64,000 nucleotides of DNA, taken from the NCBI RefSeq assembly GCF_015865035.1, contig NZ_JADZGI010000004.1:212990-276989 (forward strand). Direction: 5' to 3'. Source of the DNA: Novosphingobium aureum (lineage in GTDB: Bacteria > Pseudomonadota > Alphaproteobacteria > Sphingomonadales > Sphingomonadaceae). This document shows, one piece after another, positions 51,886 through 60,821 of the stretch. A program made the translations under genes and the position numbers. Every line of letters starts with the position of its first letter. Within the stretch, counting starts at the first letter, position 1. The notes under the pieces are model-generated. The model was not told the DNA's origin. It did no database searches and worked only from the letters and a program-made list of their open reading frames with translations.

Positions 51886-52749
51886 ATGACCGACTGGAGC
51901 CCTTACACCATCCGCGCCGCTGCCTGGTTCGAATCCTTGCGCGATGCGATCTGCGCGGAATTCGAGGCAATCGAGCGCGAGGCCGGGTCCGAGGCAGCCT
52001 TCACCTACACCGACTGGAAGCGCGAAGGTGTGGGCGGCGAGGACGAGGAAACCGGCGGTGGCACGCGCGGAGTGATGAAGGGGCGCGTCTTCGAGAAGGT
52101 CGGGGTCAACATCTCGACCGTCCACGGTGCCTTCGCCCAGGAATTTGCCGGTTCGATCAACGGCGCCTCTGCCGACCAGCCGCAGTTCTCGGCGACCGGG
52201 ATCAGCCTCGTCGCGCACATGGCGAACCCGCACGTGCCTGCGGTGCACATGAACACGCGCTTCCTGACCACCACTAAGGCCTGGTTCGGCGGTGGCGGAG
52301 ACCTCAACCCGCCGATCCCCTACGAAGAGGATACCGCCGAGTTCCACGCGGCCTTCAAGGCGGCATGCGATGCCCATGGCCCCGATTACTACGAGCGCTT
52401 CAAGGCCTGGGCGGACGACTACTTCTATATCCCCCACCGCCAGGTCCACCGCGGCGTGGGCGGGATCTTTTACGATCACCTCGAATGCCCCGACGAGGCG
52501 GGCTGGGAGGCCAACTTCGCCTTCACGCAGGCGGTCGGGCGCGCGTTCCTCGATGTCTTCCCGCGCCTCGTGCGAAAGCGCATGGGGATGGACTTTACCC
52601 CCGCCGACAAGTCGCAGCAGCTCGAATGGCGCGGCCGCTATGCCGAGTTCAACCTCGTCTATGACCGTGGCACGCTGTTCGGCCTCAAGACCGGCGGCAA
52701 CATCGACGCGATCCTGATGAGCCTGCCGCCCGAGGCGACCTGGAGCTGA
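51886..52749 (+). CDS. hemF: Oxygen-dependent coproporphyrinogen III oxidase
   Basis: 287 aa cytoplasmic enzyme converting coproporphyrinogen III to protoporphyrinogen IX with O2, in haem synthesis. Typical: 'KEGRVFEKVGVNISTVHG'-like segment (here RVFEKVGVNISTVHGAF), 'NPHVPAVHMNTRFL', 'WFGGGGDLNPPIPYEEDT', 'YFYIPHRQVHRGVGGIFYDH' and 'EFNLVYDRGTLFGLKTGG'. Full length. Use of HemF implies aerobic growth. A GC-rich hairpin follows. Confidence 0.97.
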   Translation: MTDWSPYTIRAAAWFESLRDAICAEFEAIEREAGSEAAFTYTDWKREGVGGEDEETGGGTRGVMKGRVFEKVGVNISTVHGAFAQEFAGSINGASADQPQFSATGISLVAHMANPHVPAVHMNTRFLTTTKAWFGGGGDLNPPIPYEEDTAEFHAAFKAACDAHGPDYYERFKAWADDYFYIPHRQVHRGVGGIFYDHLECPDEAGWEANFAFTQAVGRAFLDVFPRLVRKRMGMDFTPADKSQQLEWRGRYAEFNLVYDRGTLFGLKTGGNIDAILMSLPPEATWS

Positions 52750-52792
52750 CCGGGGTGGGCGGGCCGCGCCGGTTCGCGCCGCGCCCGGTCAG
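52746..52792. terminator. Bidirectional hairpin between hemF and a convergent gene
   Basis: CTGACCGGG (52746-52754) pairs with CCCGGTCAG (52784-52792); the 29-base interior is GC-rich and can fold further. It overlaps both stop codons, with no T-run. Confidence 0.55.
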
Positions 52793-53181
52793 GCTTCGCG
52801 GTAGTAGGACTGCGGGGCAGAGGCGTCCTGCACCTCGTAGGCGAACCATGTCGCGCCCGCATGGTCGTATACCTGCACCGCGCCGTTCTCGACCCTTGCG
52901 GTGAAGTGCGTTGCCGAGGCCCGGTCGTAGCCGGTGACCTCGCCATTCTCGAGGGCGAACGAGATCCACGTGCGCTCCTTGGCAACGAGGATATCGGGCA
53001 GCGTTCCCCCGAACTTGGTGCCGCTCTCGGCATCGACGCCTTGCACGGCATTGTCGCGCGCCTCGGCGGCGACGCGCAGGTCGCGCGCGGCGGTGTGGTC
53101 GTAGAGGCCGGCGACCTTCTTTCCGGTGACGAGGGCGAAGGCGGTCGCGGCGACGATCGCGCGGGTGTGGGGGGCTAGCAT
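52789..53181 (-). CDS. Hypothetical protein with repeated YDH-type beta motifs
   Basis: 130 aa. N-terminal hydrophobic stretch (about residues 7-22) may be a membrane anchor. The rest has four similar short segments: 'VAGLYDHTAARDLRV', 'TWISFALENGEVTGYDRASA', 'TARVENGAVQVYDHAGATW', 'FAYEVQD'. They suggest a small repeated beta unit. I do not recognise a family. The ATG at 53181 is one of several possible starts. Convergent with hemF. Confidence 0.6.
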   Translation of the reverse strand: MLAPHTRAIVAATAFALVTGKKVAGLYDHTAARDLRVAAEARDNAVQGVDAESGTKFGGTLPDILVAKERTWISFALENGEVTGYDRASATHFTARVENGAVQVYDHAGATWFAYEVQDASAPQSYYREA

Positions 53182-53344
53182 GCGCGCACTTGGCACCCGG
53201 AGCGGGGCGGGATCAAGCGCGATCTATCGCTTGCGCCGCTATGGCTCGCGGCTCTGCGCGCTCGGCAGGTGAGGAGAACGAGGAGGGTGCAGGTCACGCC
53301 CCCGACGTGCCCTGCACCCGCCCTGTCCGAAAACCCGTTCCCCG

Positions 53345-54973
53345 TCAGGCCTCGGCGAAGCGTCGCGTGCCCCACGCGACGCTTCGGCTTTCGTCGCTCG
53401 CGCGCGTGTCGCCGCGCGTGGTGACGCTTTCCATGAAGTGCCAGGTGCCGCGCACCGTCTCGTTCGTCAGTTCGAGCGATACGTAGCCGCGCCGGCTGGT
53501 GTCGCACAGCGAGAGGCCGGCGTTGGCCTCCTGGATCGCCCGGGCGAGCAGCTTGGGATCGGTGCCGGGCAGGTAGGTCTCGAAGCCGGGCGAAGTGACC
53601 GAGTGCCCCGCATATTCGACCCCGACGGGCGCACCCTCGAGGCTGAGGTTCTGGCCCCAAGCATTGTGGCTGTCGCCCGAGAGCACGACGAGATTGGCCT
53701 CGGCCTCTCGCGAAGCGCGCAGCAGGCGTTCGCGCGCGGCGGGATAGCCGTCCCACGAATCCATGTTGTAGGGCAGGCCGAGCTTGGCCGCCGCGGCGAT
53801 TGCGGTCAGCGCCTGCCTGGCCTTGGCGGGTACGTCGGCGGTTACGAGGTCAGCGAGTTGTGCGGGCGCCTTGAGCGGCCCCATCACGATCTGCTGCGCA
53901 AGCACCTGCCAGCGCGTACCCGCTTTCGCCGACGCGCGGATGCCCTCGTTCAGCCACTGCTCCTGCTTCATGCCCATGACGGTGCGCTGAGGGTCCTGCC
54001 AGGCGCCGTCGCGGAAAGTGGCAAGCGAGCGGGCGACGTCGGCGGGGCCGTTGGCAAGCATCGCCTTGCCGAGGTCGAGCTGTTCGACACGGCCGGTGAC
54101 GCGCGTTTCGGGACGGAACAGGGTCGCCAGCGAACCGATCTGGAAGCTGTTGTAGGGCGTGTCGGAGACCGGCATCCACTCGCGGTAGACGCGCTCGGCG
54201 ATGGCCTTGCGCGCGGCCCATGACCCTTCGCTCTCGCTCTGGTGGTTCTCGGCGCCGTCCTTCCAGGCATCGTTCGCGAGCTCGTGGTCGTCCCACTGCG
54301 CCAGCACCGGAAAGCGCTGGTGCAGCAGTTGCAGGTCCGGGTCGGCGCGGTAGGCGGCGTAGCGCAGGCGATAGTCGGCGAGCGTCAGGATCTCGTGGTC
54401 GGGCGCGAGATGGCGTCCGGGCACGGGCACCTCGGGATAAGTGCCGGGGCCGTATTCGTAGATGTAGTCGCCGACGTGGACGAGCAGATCGAGGTCTTGG
54501 CGCGCAGCGGCGTGGCGGTACGCGTTGAACCAGCCATAAGGCAGGTTCGAGCACGAGAAGAGGCCAATGCCGAAGCGCGCGCAATCGGCGGTGGGCAGCG
54601 TGCGGGTGCGCCCGGTCGCGCTGGTCGTGCCGTCCGGGGCGATGAAGCGGAAGAAGTACCAGCTGTTGGGTTCGAGCCCGTCGACGGTGATCTTGGCGCA
54701 GCAGTCGTGGCTGGGCGAGGCGACGACCTCACCGCCCGATACGACTTGCGTGAAGGCCTGGTCACGCGCGACTTCGGCGCGCAGCGTGGTGTCGCCCGCC
54801 GCAGCATAGCGTGTCCACAAGAGGACGGAGCTGCCCGAGGGTTCGCCGCTCGCAACGCCATGGGTGAAGCCGCGCGCGGTGAGGATCGCGGCGACGCCGG
54901 GGGTCGCCAGCGCGGCAAGGCCGAGGGTGCCTGCCTTGAGCAGCAGGCGGCGGTCGAGGTCGAGGAGGGGCAT
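53345..54973 (-). CDS. phoD: Alkaline phosphatase D (PhoD-like)
   Basis: 542 aa. Tat-type signal (LDRRLLLKAGTLGLAALA) then the PhoD N-terminal beta domain ('FTHGVASGEPSGSSVLLWTR') and metallophosphatase core: FSCSNLPYGWFNAYR, HVGDYIYEYGP, WDDHELANDAWKDGAENH, and LSGDSHNAWG. It hydrolyses phosphate mono- or diesters in the periplasm using Ca/Fe. Located 79 bases behind a TonB receptor on the same strand, so the receptor may import its substrate or an organophosphate. A hairpin lies between them. No Pho box was recognised. Confidence 0.93.
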   Translation of the reverse strand: MPLLDLDRRLLLKAGTLGLAALATPGVAAILTARGFTHGVASGEPSGSSVLLWTRYAAAGDTTLRAEVARDQAFTQVVSGGEVVASPSHDCCAKITVDGLEPNSWYFFRFIAPDGTTSATGRTRTLPTADCARFGIGLFSCSNLPYGWFNAYRHAAARQDLDLLVHVGDYIYEYGPGTYPEVPVPGRHLAPDHEILTLADYRLRYAAYRADPDLQLLHQRFPVLAQWDDHELANDAWKDGAENHQSESEGSWAARKAIAERVYREWMPVSDTPYNSFQIGSLATLFRPETRVTGRVEQLDLGKAMLANGPADVARSLATFRDGAWQDPQRTVMGMKQEQWLNEGIRASAKAGTRWQVLAQQIVMGPLKAPAQLADLVTADVPAKARQALTAIAAAAKLGLPYNMDSWDGYPAARERLLRASREAEANLVVLSGDSHNAWGQNLSLEGAPVGVEYAGHSVTSPGFETYLPGTDPKLLARAIQEANAGLSLCDTSRRGYVSLELTNETVRGTWHFMESVTTRGDTRASDESRSVAWGTRRFAEA

Positions 54974-55010
54974 GGCTGGGGAGGGCCTTCCTTGCATCGG
55001 GCAAAGGGAA

Positions 55011-55040
55011 GGGGCCGGGAAACCAAAGTCCCCCGGCCCC
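55011..55040 (-). terminator. Hairpin between the second TonB receptor and phoD
   Basis: 9-bp stem GGGGCCGGG (55011-55019) with CCCGGCCCC (55032-55040), 13 bases after the receptor stop. On the minus strand TTCCCTTT follows. It may attenuate read-through into phoD. Confidence 0.6.
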
Positions 55041-55052
55041 TCGTCGGTCTGG

Positions 55053-57347
55053 TCAGAAGCGTGCCTTGACCTGCACGCCGTAAGTGCGCGGCTCGGCAGG
55101 GATGAAGGTCGGGTGCCCGAAGGCGCCGCCGGTGTTGCCCGCATCGAGGAGGTAGCGTTCGTCGAAGAGGTTACGCGCCCAGCCCGCGATCTCGTACTGG
55201 CCGTTGGCGAAGGTCACGCCGCCGCGCAGGTTGGCAAGCGTCACGCCCGGCTGGCTGATCGCCTCGGTGTTGGGCGTCTCGAAGTAGATCTTCGAGCGGT
55301 AGGTGACGCTGGGCGAGAGGAACAGGCCGACGGTTTCGGTCACCGGGGCGTCGATGATGAGGCCTGCCGCTGCCTGCCACTCGGGCTGGAGGCGGAAACG
55401 CGATCCGGCAAGGTTGCCGTTCTCCGGATCGTCGTCGATGCCACCGTCGATCCAGCCGCCGTTGGCGTAGGCGCGCAGCCAGGAGGTCGGCTTGATCTCA
55501 ACCTCTGCCTCGACACCCAGATTGCTGGCCGAGCCCGCGCTCACCGTGCGCGCGTTGCCGCCCGCTTCGATCACGGTAACCTGAAAGTCGGTGTACTGCT
55601 GGTAGTAGACGCCGAGCGAGCCGGAGAAGATGCCGCTCGCCAGCTTCACGCCGCCCTCGTAGTTCCACACGGTCTCGTTGCCGACCTCGTTGGTACCCGC
55701 ATAGCGTGCGCCGGTGTCGGCATCGGTGAGCGTGGTCACCTGGACCGAGGGCGAACGGCGCCCCTTGGAGACGGTGGCGTAGAGATTGACCGCGTCGGTC
55801 ACGCGCAGCAGCGCGTTGAAGCGCGGCAGGAACGCAGCATAGCTGCGGTCGGCGTAGACCACTTCACCATCGGTGTTGGCGTAGGGCAGCAGCGGCTGGC
55901 CGTAGATCGGGGCGACCGGCTGATAGGTCGAATAGCCCGAGCGGCGCTGCTCGATGAGGACGCGCGCGCCGGCGTTGATTTCGAGCGCCGGGGTCGGGAT
56001 CCAGGTCGCCTCGCCGAACATCGACCAGGACTGGTTGCGGCCTTCGTTCTGGAACCAGCTGGCATAGGGCGCGCTGTCGATCAGGCCGCCAGTGGCAAGG
56101 CCGGTGGCGAGCGCGGCGGGCACGGAATTGTCGGGCGCGACGCAGCCAAGGCCGGGGATGATGTTCGCCGTGCACTGCAGGTAAGTGCCGACTTCGCTGG
56201 AGAAGGGCACGTACTGGCGCGTGTCCTCGATCATGTAGTTCCAGCCGAAGTGGGCGCGCCACGCATCGTCCGAATAGGCGAAGCGGCCCTCGTGGCTGAA
56301 CTGCCAGCCGTCAGCCTGTTCGGCGAATTCCAGATAGGAGGCGGCCGAACCATCGGCGTCGAAGACTTCCAGCGAATCGAAGTCGCGGTAGCCGTTGACG
56401 GTGGTGAAGCTCCAGCCGTCCGCGAAGTCCCAGTTGAACGTGAAGTTGACGTCGTAGACGTCACGGTCGAGGCCCAGCTTGTCCTTGCCCAGGACTTCCT
56501 GCGAATTGGGCGAGCCGCCCAGGTACGCATCGCCGTAGACGTCGTTCACCGCGGTCGAGCCGAGCGTGCGCGAGAGGAACGGCGTGCCCGAGTTGCGCTG
56601 GCGGTCGTAGGTGAAGACGAGGTCCGCGGTGATGTCCGGGGTGGGGGTGAAGCGCAGCGATCCGCGCACGCCCAGCGTGTTGATGCCGTAGAGGTCGTCC
56701 TGGTCGGGCGCGAGGTTCTTCACGTAGCCGTCGCGGTTCTTGTACTTGAACGCGACGCGGCCCGCGATCATGTCGTTGCCCGCGTTCAGGAAGCCGCCCG
56801 CTTCGTAATAGTCATAGTTGCCGTAGCCACCCGAGAGCTCGGCCGAGAAGCCGGGCTTGGGCTTGGCCGAAACCATCGAGATCGCGCCCACGGTCGAGGC
56901 AGTGCCGAACAGGGTCGCCTGCGGGCCCTTGACGACCTCGATGCGCTCCATGTCGTAGATGCCCTGGTAGGCCCCGCGCGAACGCGAGATGTCGACGCCG
57001 TTGTAGTAGAGCGTGACGCGCGCGGCGTCCTGCGCCGAGCCGCTGTCCGAAGTGATGCCGCGGATCACGATGCCCGGGTTGTTGGCGCTCTGCTCCTGGA
57101 TGTTGAGGCCGGGAACGTAGGCGGAAAGCTCGTCCAGCTCGGAGACGCCGATTTCCTCCATGCGCTCGCCCGAAAGCGCGCTGAGGGTCACGGGCACGTC
57201 TGCGGCGCGCTGCTCGAACTTCTGCGTCGTGACGATGATCGCGCCCTCGTCAGTGGGCGCAGCGTCGTCTGCCGCGTATGCCAGGTTCGAGAAGGCCAGG
57301 AACGAGGAGCCGGCGGCGAGGCCCGCGAGGATCGTGCGGATATTCAA
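55053..57347 (-). CDS. TonB-dependent receptor next to phoD
   Basis: 764 aa, TTG start with AGGGG about seven bases upstream. Signal peptide (residues 1-25, ending AYA), TonB-box-like 'EGAIIVTTQKFEQRAADVPV', plug with 'NPGIVIRGITSDSGSA' and 'RIEVVKGPQATLFGTASTVGAI', then a barrel ending in Phe (VQVKARF). The plug wording is of the 'ADVPV-T-L-VSGE' group common in sphingomonads, usually annotated as siderophore or aromatic-compound receptors. The phosphatase neighbour suggests an organophosphate or phosphorylated ligand; this is inference. Confidence 0.9.
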   Translation of the reverse strand: MNIRTILAGLAAGSSFLAFSNLAYAADDAAPTDEGAIIVTTQKFEQRAADVPVTLSALSGERMEEIGVSELDELSAYVPGLNIQEQSANNPGIVIRGITSDSGSAQDAARVTLYYNGVDISRSRGAYQGIYDMERIEVVKGPQATLFGTASTVGAISMVSAKPKPGFSAELSGGYGNYDYYEAGGFLNAGNDMIAGRVAFKYKNRDGYVKNLAPDQDDLYGINTLGVRGSLRFTPTPDITADLVFTYDRQRNSGTPFLSRTLGSTAVNDVYGDAYLGGSPNSQEVLGKDKLGLDRDVYDVNFTFNWDFADGWSFTTVNGYRDFDSLEVFDADGSAASYLEFAEQADGWQFSHEGRFAYSDDAWRAHFGWNYMIEDTRQYVPFSSEVGTYLQCTANIIPGLGCVAPDNSVPAALATGLATGGLIDSAPYASWFQNEGRNQSWSMFGEATWIPTPALEINAGARVLIEQRRSGYSTYQPVAPIYGQPLLPYANTDGEVVYADRSYAAFLPRFNALLRVTDAVNLYATVSKGRRSPSVQVTTLTDADTGARYAGTNEVGNETVWNYEGGVKLASGIFSGSLGVYYQQYTDFQVTVIEAGGNARTVSAGSASNLGVEAEVEIKPTSWLRAYANGGWIDGGIDDDPENGNLAGSRFRLQPEWQAAAGLIIDAPVTETVGLFLSPSVTYRSKIYFETPNTEAISQPGVTLANLRGGVTFANGQYEIAGWARNLFDERYLLDAGNTGGAFGHPTFIPAEPRTYGVQVKARF

Positions 57348-57531
57348 GTTGTACCCCTGCTTTGGAATTTGCGTCCCGGCATCGGGCCGCTCGCAGGGCT
57401 CCTAGACCCGGAATATTACCGATCAAGGTCCTCGGGGTGAAACTATGATGTCCGCTCGATGACAGCGATCTGACGAAATCCGTGTCGAGGCGGTGCAATG
57501 CCCGCGGCGGCACCGCCCGATCGTGGTATCG

Positions 57532-58047
57532 TCAGACACAGAATTGCAGGCTGTCAGGGTGACGCCCCGCGCCGTAGCGCTCCTCGATTCGCCAATCGAG
57601 CGTTTCGGCGAGCGCGGCATTGCGCCGCATGGTCGAGCGGCCCAGTTCGCCGATGTCCAGTTCCTCGACAAGCTCGACGCCGCAGCTCTGCGCGTCGACC
57701 CAGCGCACCCGGCCTCGGTGTTCGCGCAGCTTGTGACCTTTGCCCTGCGCACCGGCGGCCTGCGTGAGCGTGATGGTGATGGCCGCGCCGGGGCGGGGCA
57801 GGGGATCGTGCGCGGCGATACACATGCCGGTGCGCGAGACATTGCGCACGATCACGTCCTGCTCGGGCACCCCTCTGCCACGCATCGTCGCGCCGATCAG
57901 CGTGCGACGTCGCGGCGCGCGGGGCGGATGAAGGTCACCGCTGCGTCGTCCTTCGCGTTCGCGCAAGTGCGCCGCGTCGCCGGACCTGTCGTGCGAGGTC
58001 GCGACGAAGGGTTCTTCTGGTCCCGCGCGGTTGTGCATGCTCGCCAT
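57532..58047 (-). CDS. PilZ domain protein (c-di-GMP binding candidate)
   Basis: 171 aa. ATG at 58047 follows a GAGGAGGAG site; longer frames run into proline/arginine-rich noncoding sequence. After a polar N-terminus the PilZ fold (about residues 45-140) shows arginine-rich RRRTLIGATMRG in the RxxxR position, VRNVSRTGMCIAA for the (D/N)xSxxG motif and 'GRVRWVDAQSCGVELVEEL'. This should bind c-di-GMP, although the RxxxR match is not exact. Single-gene unit; its 350-base upstream region is shared with rsh. Confidence 0.85.
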   Translation of the reverse strand: MASMHNRAGPEEPFVATSHDRSGDAAHLREREGRRSGDLHPPRAPRRRTLIGATMRGRGVPEQDVIVRNVSRTGMCIAAHDPLPRPGAAITITLTQAAGAQGKGHKLREHRGRVRWVDAQSCGVELVEELDIGELGRSTMRRNAALAETLDWRIEERYGAGRHPDSLQFCV

Positions 58048-58397
58048 GGTCTCGCTCCTCCTCGGCTCCGCCGTGGCGGGCCTTCTCTCGTGCTCTCTTG
58101 CAGGTAGTGCCGCGATGGGACGTGGCACGCCGGGGATCATGCAGCTGGAAACTGTCTTTTGTGTCAGGCGATATTGCGGAGCAGCAACTTCCCGCAGGCT
58201 TAACGCAGCCCTCTGGGCAATCCCCGGAAAATCGATTGCAACGGGCCTTTTCCGCCTTCGGTGGGCCGCCGGACCTCGGAATCGGCCCCTGCGGCTGGGC
58301 TCTGGGCGGTGTTAACGATGCAATCGGCGTAAAAAGGCGTGCTCCGGCAGCGTGCCCCCTTGCCGAGACGCGGAAAATGTTCACATGACACCAGGAC
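58048..58397. other. 350-base divergent intergenic region between PilZ gene and rsh
   Basis: Contains the start regions of both genes. I see no convincing coding sequence, tRNA, riboswitch or long inverted repeat. A GTTAACGATGCAATC stretch near 58311 and an AT-richer patch around 58330 may belong to the rsh promoter, but no consensus elements can be assigned. Confidence 0.4.
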
Positions 58398-60491
58398 ATG
58401 CTGCGCCAGTACGAACTCGTCGAACGCGTCAAGGAATACGCACCCGAGGCCGATGAGGCCCTGCTCAACCGTGCCTACGTCTATACTGTGCAGAAGCACG
58501 GGACGCAGAAGCGGGCGAGTGGCGACCCCTATTTCAGCCATCCGGTCGAGGTCGCTGGCCTGATGACCGAGCTCAAGCTCGATCAGCAGACGATCATTAC
58601 CGCGCTGCTCCACGATACCGTCGAGGACACGCTTGCCACCGTCGACGAGATCGAGAAGCTGTTCGGGGCCGACGTCGCGCGACTGGTCGACGGCGTCACC
58701 AAGCTCTCGAAGATCGAGGTGATGACCGAGAACGAGCGCGCGGCGGAGAACCTGCGCAAGTTCCTGCTGGCGATGAGCGAGGACTTGCGCGTGCTGCTCG
58801 TCAAGCTCGCCGACCGCCTGCACAACATGCGCACGCTGCACTTCATCTCGAAGCCCGAGAAGCGCCAGCGTATCGCGCGCGAAACCATGGATATCTACGC
58901 CCCGCTGGCCGAGCGGGTGGGCATGTACGAATACATGCGCGAGATGCAGTTGCTCGCCTTCGAACAGCTCGAGCCCGAGGGCTATGCCACGATAACCGGG
59001 CGCCTCGCGCAGATCCGCAGCCAGGAAGGCGGGCAGGTCGACGCGATCGCGCTCGCCATCAAGCAGGCGCTGGCCGAGGCGGGGGTGAGCGTCGAGGTCA
59101 CGGGGCGCGAGAAGCACCCCTATTCGATCTGGCGCAAGATGAACGAGCGCCACGTCTCTTTCGAGCAGATCACCGACATCATGGCGTTCCGGGTGCTTAC
59201 CGATAATGCCGACGACTGCTATCGCGCGCTCGGCGTGCTGCACCGCCACTGGCAGATGATCCCCGGGCGCTTCAAGGACTACCTCTCGACGCCCAAGTCG
59301 AACGGCTACCAGTCGCTCCACACCGCGCTCATCTACGAGAATTCGATGCGCATGGAAGTGCAGATCCGCACCAGGGAGATGCACCGGCTCAACGAGTTCG
59401 GCCTCGCCGCGCACTGGGCCTACAAGCAGGGTGGCTCGCGGCCCGACGGGCAGGTCGGCTGGCTGCGCGACCTGATCGAGATCGTCGACACCACGCACGA
59501 CGCCGAGGAACTGCTCGAGAACACCAAGCTCGCGATCTATCAGGACCGCATTTTCGCCTTCACGCCCAAGGGTGCGCTGCACCAGTTGCCGAAGGGTTCG
59601 ACCGCGGTCGACTTCGCCTATGCGGTGCACACCGATCTCGGACACACCGCGGTGGGCGCCAAGATCAACGGGCGCCACGTGCCGCTGCGCACCCGGCTCA
59701 ACAACGGCGACGTGATCGAGGTGATCAAGAGCGAGGGTGCCGAACCCCAGCTCTCCTGGCTCGGTTTCGTGATCACCGGCAAGGCCCGCGCCGCGATCCG
59801 CCGTGCGGTGCGCGCCAAGGAGCGCGCCGAGGTCGCCGAGATCGGCTCCAAGCTGTTCGACGAGATCGCCAGCCGGCTGCCCCAGCGCATCGGCAAGAAG
59901 GCCGTTTCCGCAGCGACCGAACGACTGGGCATGCGCGACGAGGAAGACTTCATGTTCGCGATCGGCGCCGCGCAGCTCAGCGACCGCGAAGTGATGGAAG
60001 CGCTGGTTCCCGGCAGCACCGCGATGATGCCCGAGGACCCGGACTGGACGCGCACTGAGAAGGCGATCTCGATCAAGGGGCTGACGCCGGGCATGGGCTT
60101 CGAACTGGCCAAGTGCTGCCACCCGGTTCCGGGTGATCGCATCGTCGGTCTGCGTCGTCCCGATCACAAGGTCGAGGTTCACACCATCGATTGCCTGACG
60201 CTCGCAAACGGTGTCGATGCCGACTGGCTCGACCTGTCCTGGGGGTCGCGCACCACCGGCGCGACCGGACGGCTGCGTCTCGTGCTCTACAACCGTCCGG
60301 GCACGTTGGCCGAAGTGACGCAGGTCTTCGCCAGCGCCCATGCCAACGTGGCCTCGCTCAACATGGTCCAGCGCGACGATCCCTTCGGCACCTACGAAGT
60401 GGAACTCGAAGTGGCCGACCTCGCTCACCTCACCCGCATCATCGCCGCCTTGCGGGCCAGTGCGGCGATCACCGACGCCGAGCGTATCTGA
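58398..60491 (+). CDS. rsh: Bifunctional (p)ppGpp synthetase/hydrolase (RelA/SpoT homologue)
   Basis: 697 aa, the usual length of the single alphaproteobacterial Rsh. Hydrolase HD domain (about residues 25-160, with SHPVEVA and LLHDTVEDT), synthetase domain (about 215-340, with 'KHPYSIWRKM', 'FKDYLSTPKSNGYQSLHT' and 'EVQIRTREMHRLNEFGLAAHW'), TGS domain (about 385-445), and a C-terminal ACT domain (about 620-697). The HD motif is intact, so hydrolysis is expected; no other synthetase is in the window. Controls the stringent response. Its stop is three bases from the convergent DUF1905 gene. Confidence 0.96.
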   Translation: MLRQYELVERVKEYAPEADEALLNRAYVYTVQKHGTQKRASGDPYFSHPVEVAGLMTELKLDQQTIITALLHDTVEDTLATVDEIEKLFGADVARLVDGVTKLSKIEVMTENERAAENLRKFLLAMSEDLRVLLVKLADRLHNMRTLHFISKPEKRQRIARETMDIYAPLAERVGMYEYMREMQLLAFEQLEPEGYATITGRLAQIRSQEGGQVDAIALAIKQALAEAGVSVEVTGREKHPYSIWRKMNERHVSFEQITDIMAFRVLTDNADDCYRALGVLHRHWQMIPGRFKDYLSTPKSNGYQSLHTALIYENSMRMEVQIRTREMHRLNEFGLAAHWAYKQGGSRPDGQVGWLRDLIEIVDTTHDAEELLENTKLAIYQDRIFAFTPKGALHQLPKGSTAVDFAYAVHTDLGHTAVGAKINGRHVPLRTRLNNGDVIEVIKSEGAEPQLSWLGFVITGKARAAIRRAVRAKERAEVAEIGSKLFDEIASRLPQRIGKKAVSAATERLGMRDEEDFMFAIGAAQLSDREVMEALVPGSTAMMPEDPDWTRTEKAISIKGLTPGMGFELAKCCHPVPGDRIVGLRRPDHKVEVHTIDCLTLANGVDADWLDLSWGSRTTGATGRLRLVLYNRPGTLAEVTQVFASAHANVASLNMVQRDDPFGTYEVELEVADLAHLTRIIAALRASAAITDAERI

Positions 60492-60493
60492 GC

Positions 60494-60811
60494 CTAGAAG
60501 CTGATTTCAAGGTGGACTTCGTCACCCTCGGCGAGCCCTTGCGCCTTGCGTACCGAGGCCTTGACCGGGAGCAGCCAGCCGCCCTCTGCCTTGCTGGGAA
60601 AGACCGAGGTGGCAAAGCGGGTTTCGCCGATGCGCACACGCACTTTCAGCGATCCGAAGCCGCGCGAGAGGCCTTCCAGCCTTCGCATCGCAGCCGTTGC
60701 ACTCAGCGTCTCGGCACTCTCACCGGTGATGGAGACGAAGAACCAGTTTCCGCCATTGGCACCGCCGGTCCAGCGCCACAAGCGGGCTGAATGCGTCAGC
60801 CTCTCGGTCAC
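60494..60811 (-). CDS. DUF1905 domain protein
   Basis: 105 aa with a GTG start at 60811, eleven bases after the stop of the cyclophilin-like gene on the same strand. It has the DUF1905 core: 'LWRWTGGANGGNWFFVSI', 'KVRVRIGETRFATSVFP', 'GWLLPVKASVRKAQGLAEGD'. The family is small, beta-barrel and of unknown function, sometimes fused to a YdeI-like helical domain that is missing here. Start is tentative (weak AGGCGG site) but matches the family N-terminus. Confidence 0.8.
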   Translation of the reverse strand: MTERLTHSARLWRWTGGANGGNWFFVSITGESAETLSATAAMRRLEGLSRGFGSLKVRVRIGETRFATSVFPSKAEGGWLLPVKASVRKAQGLAEGDEVHLEISF

Positions 60812-60821
60812 GGTGAGCCGC

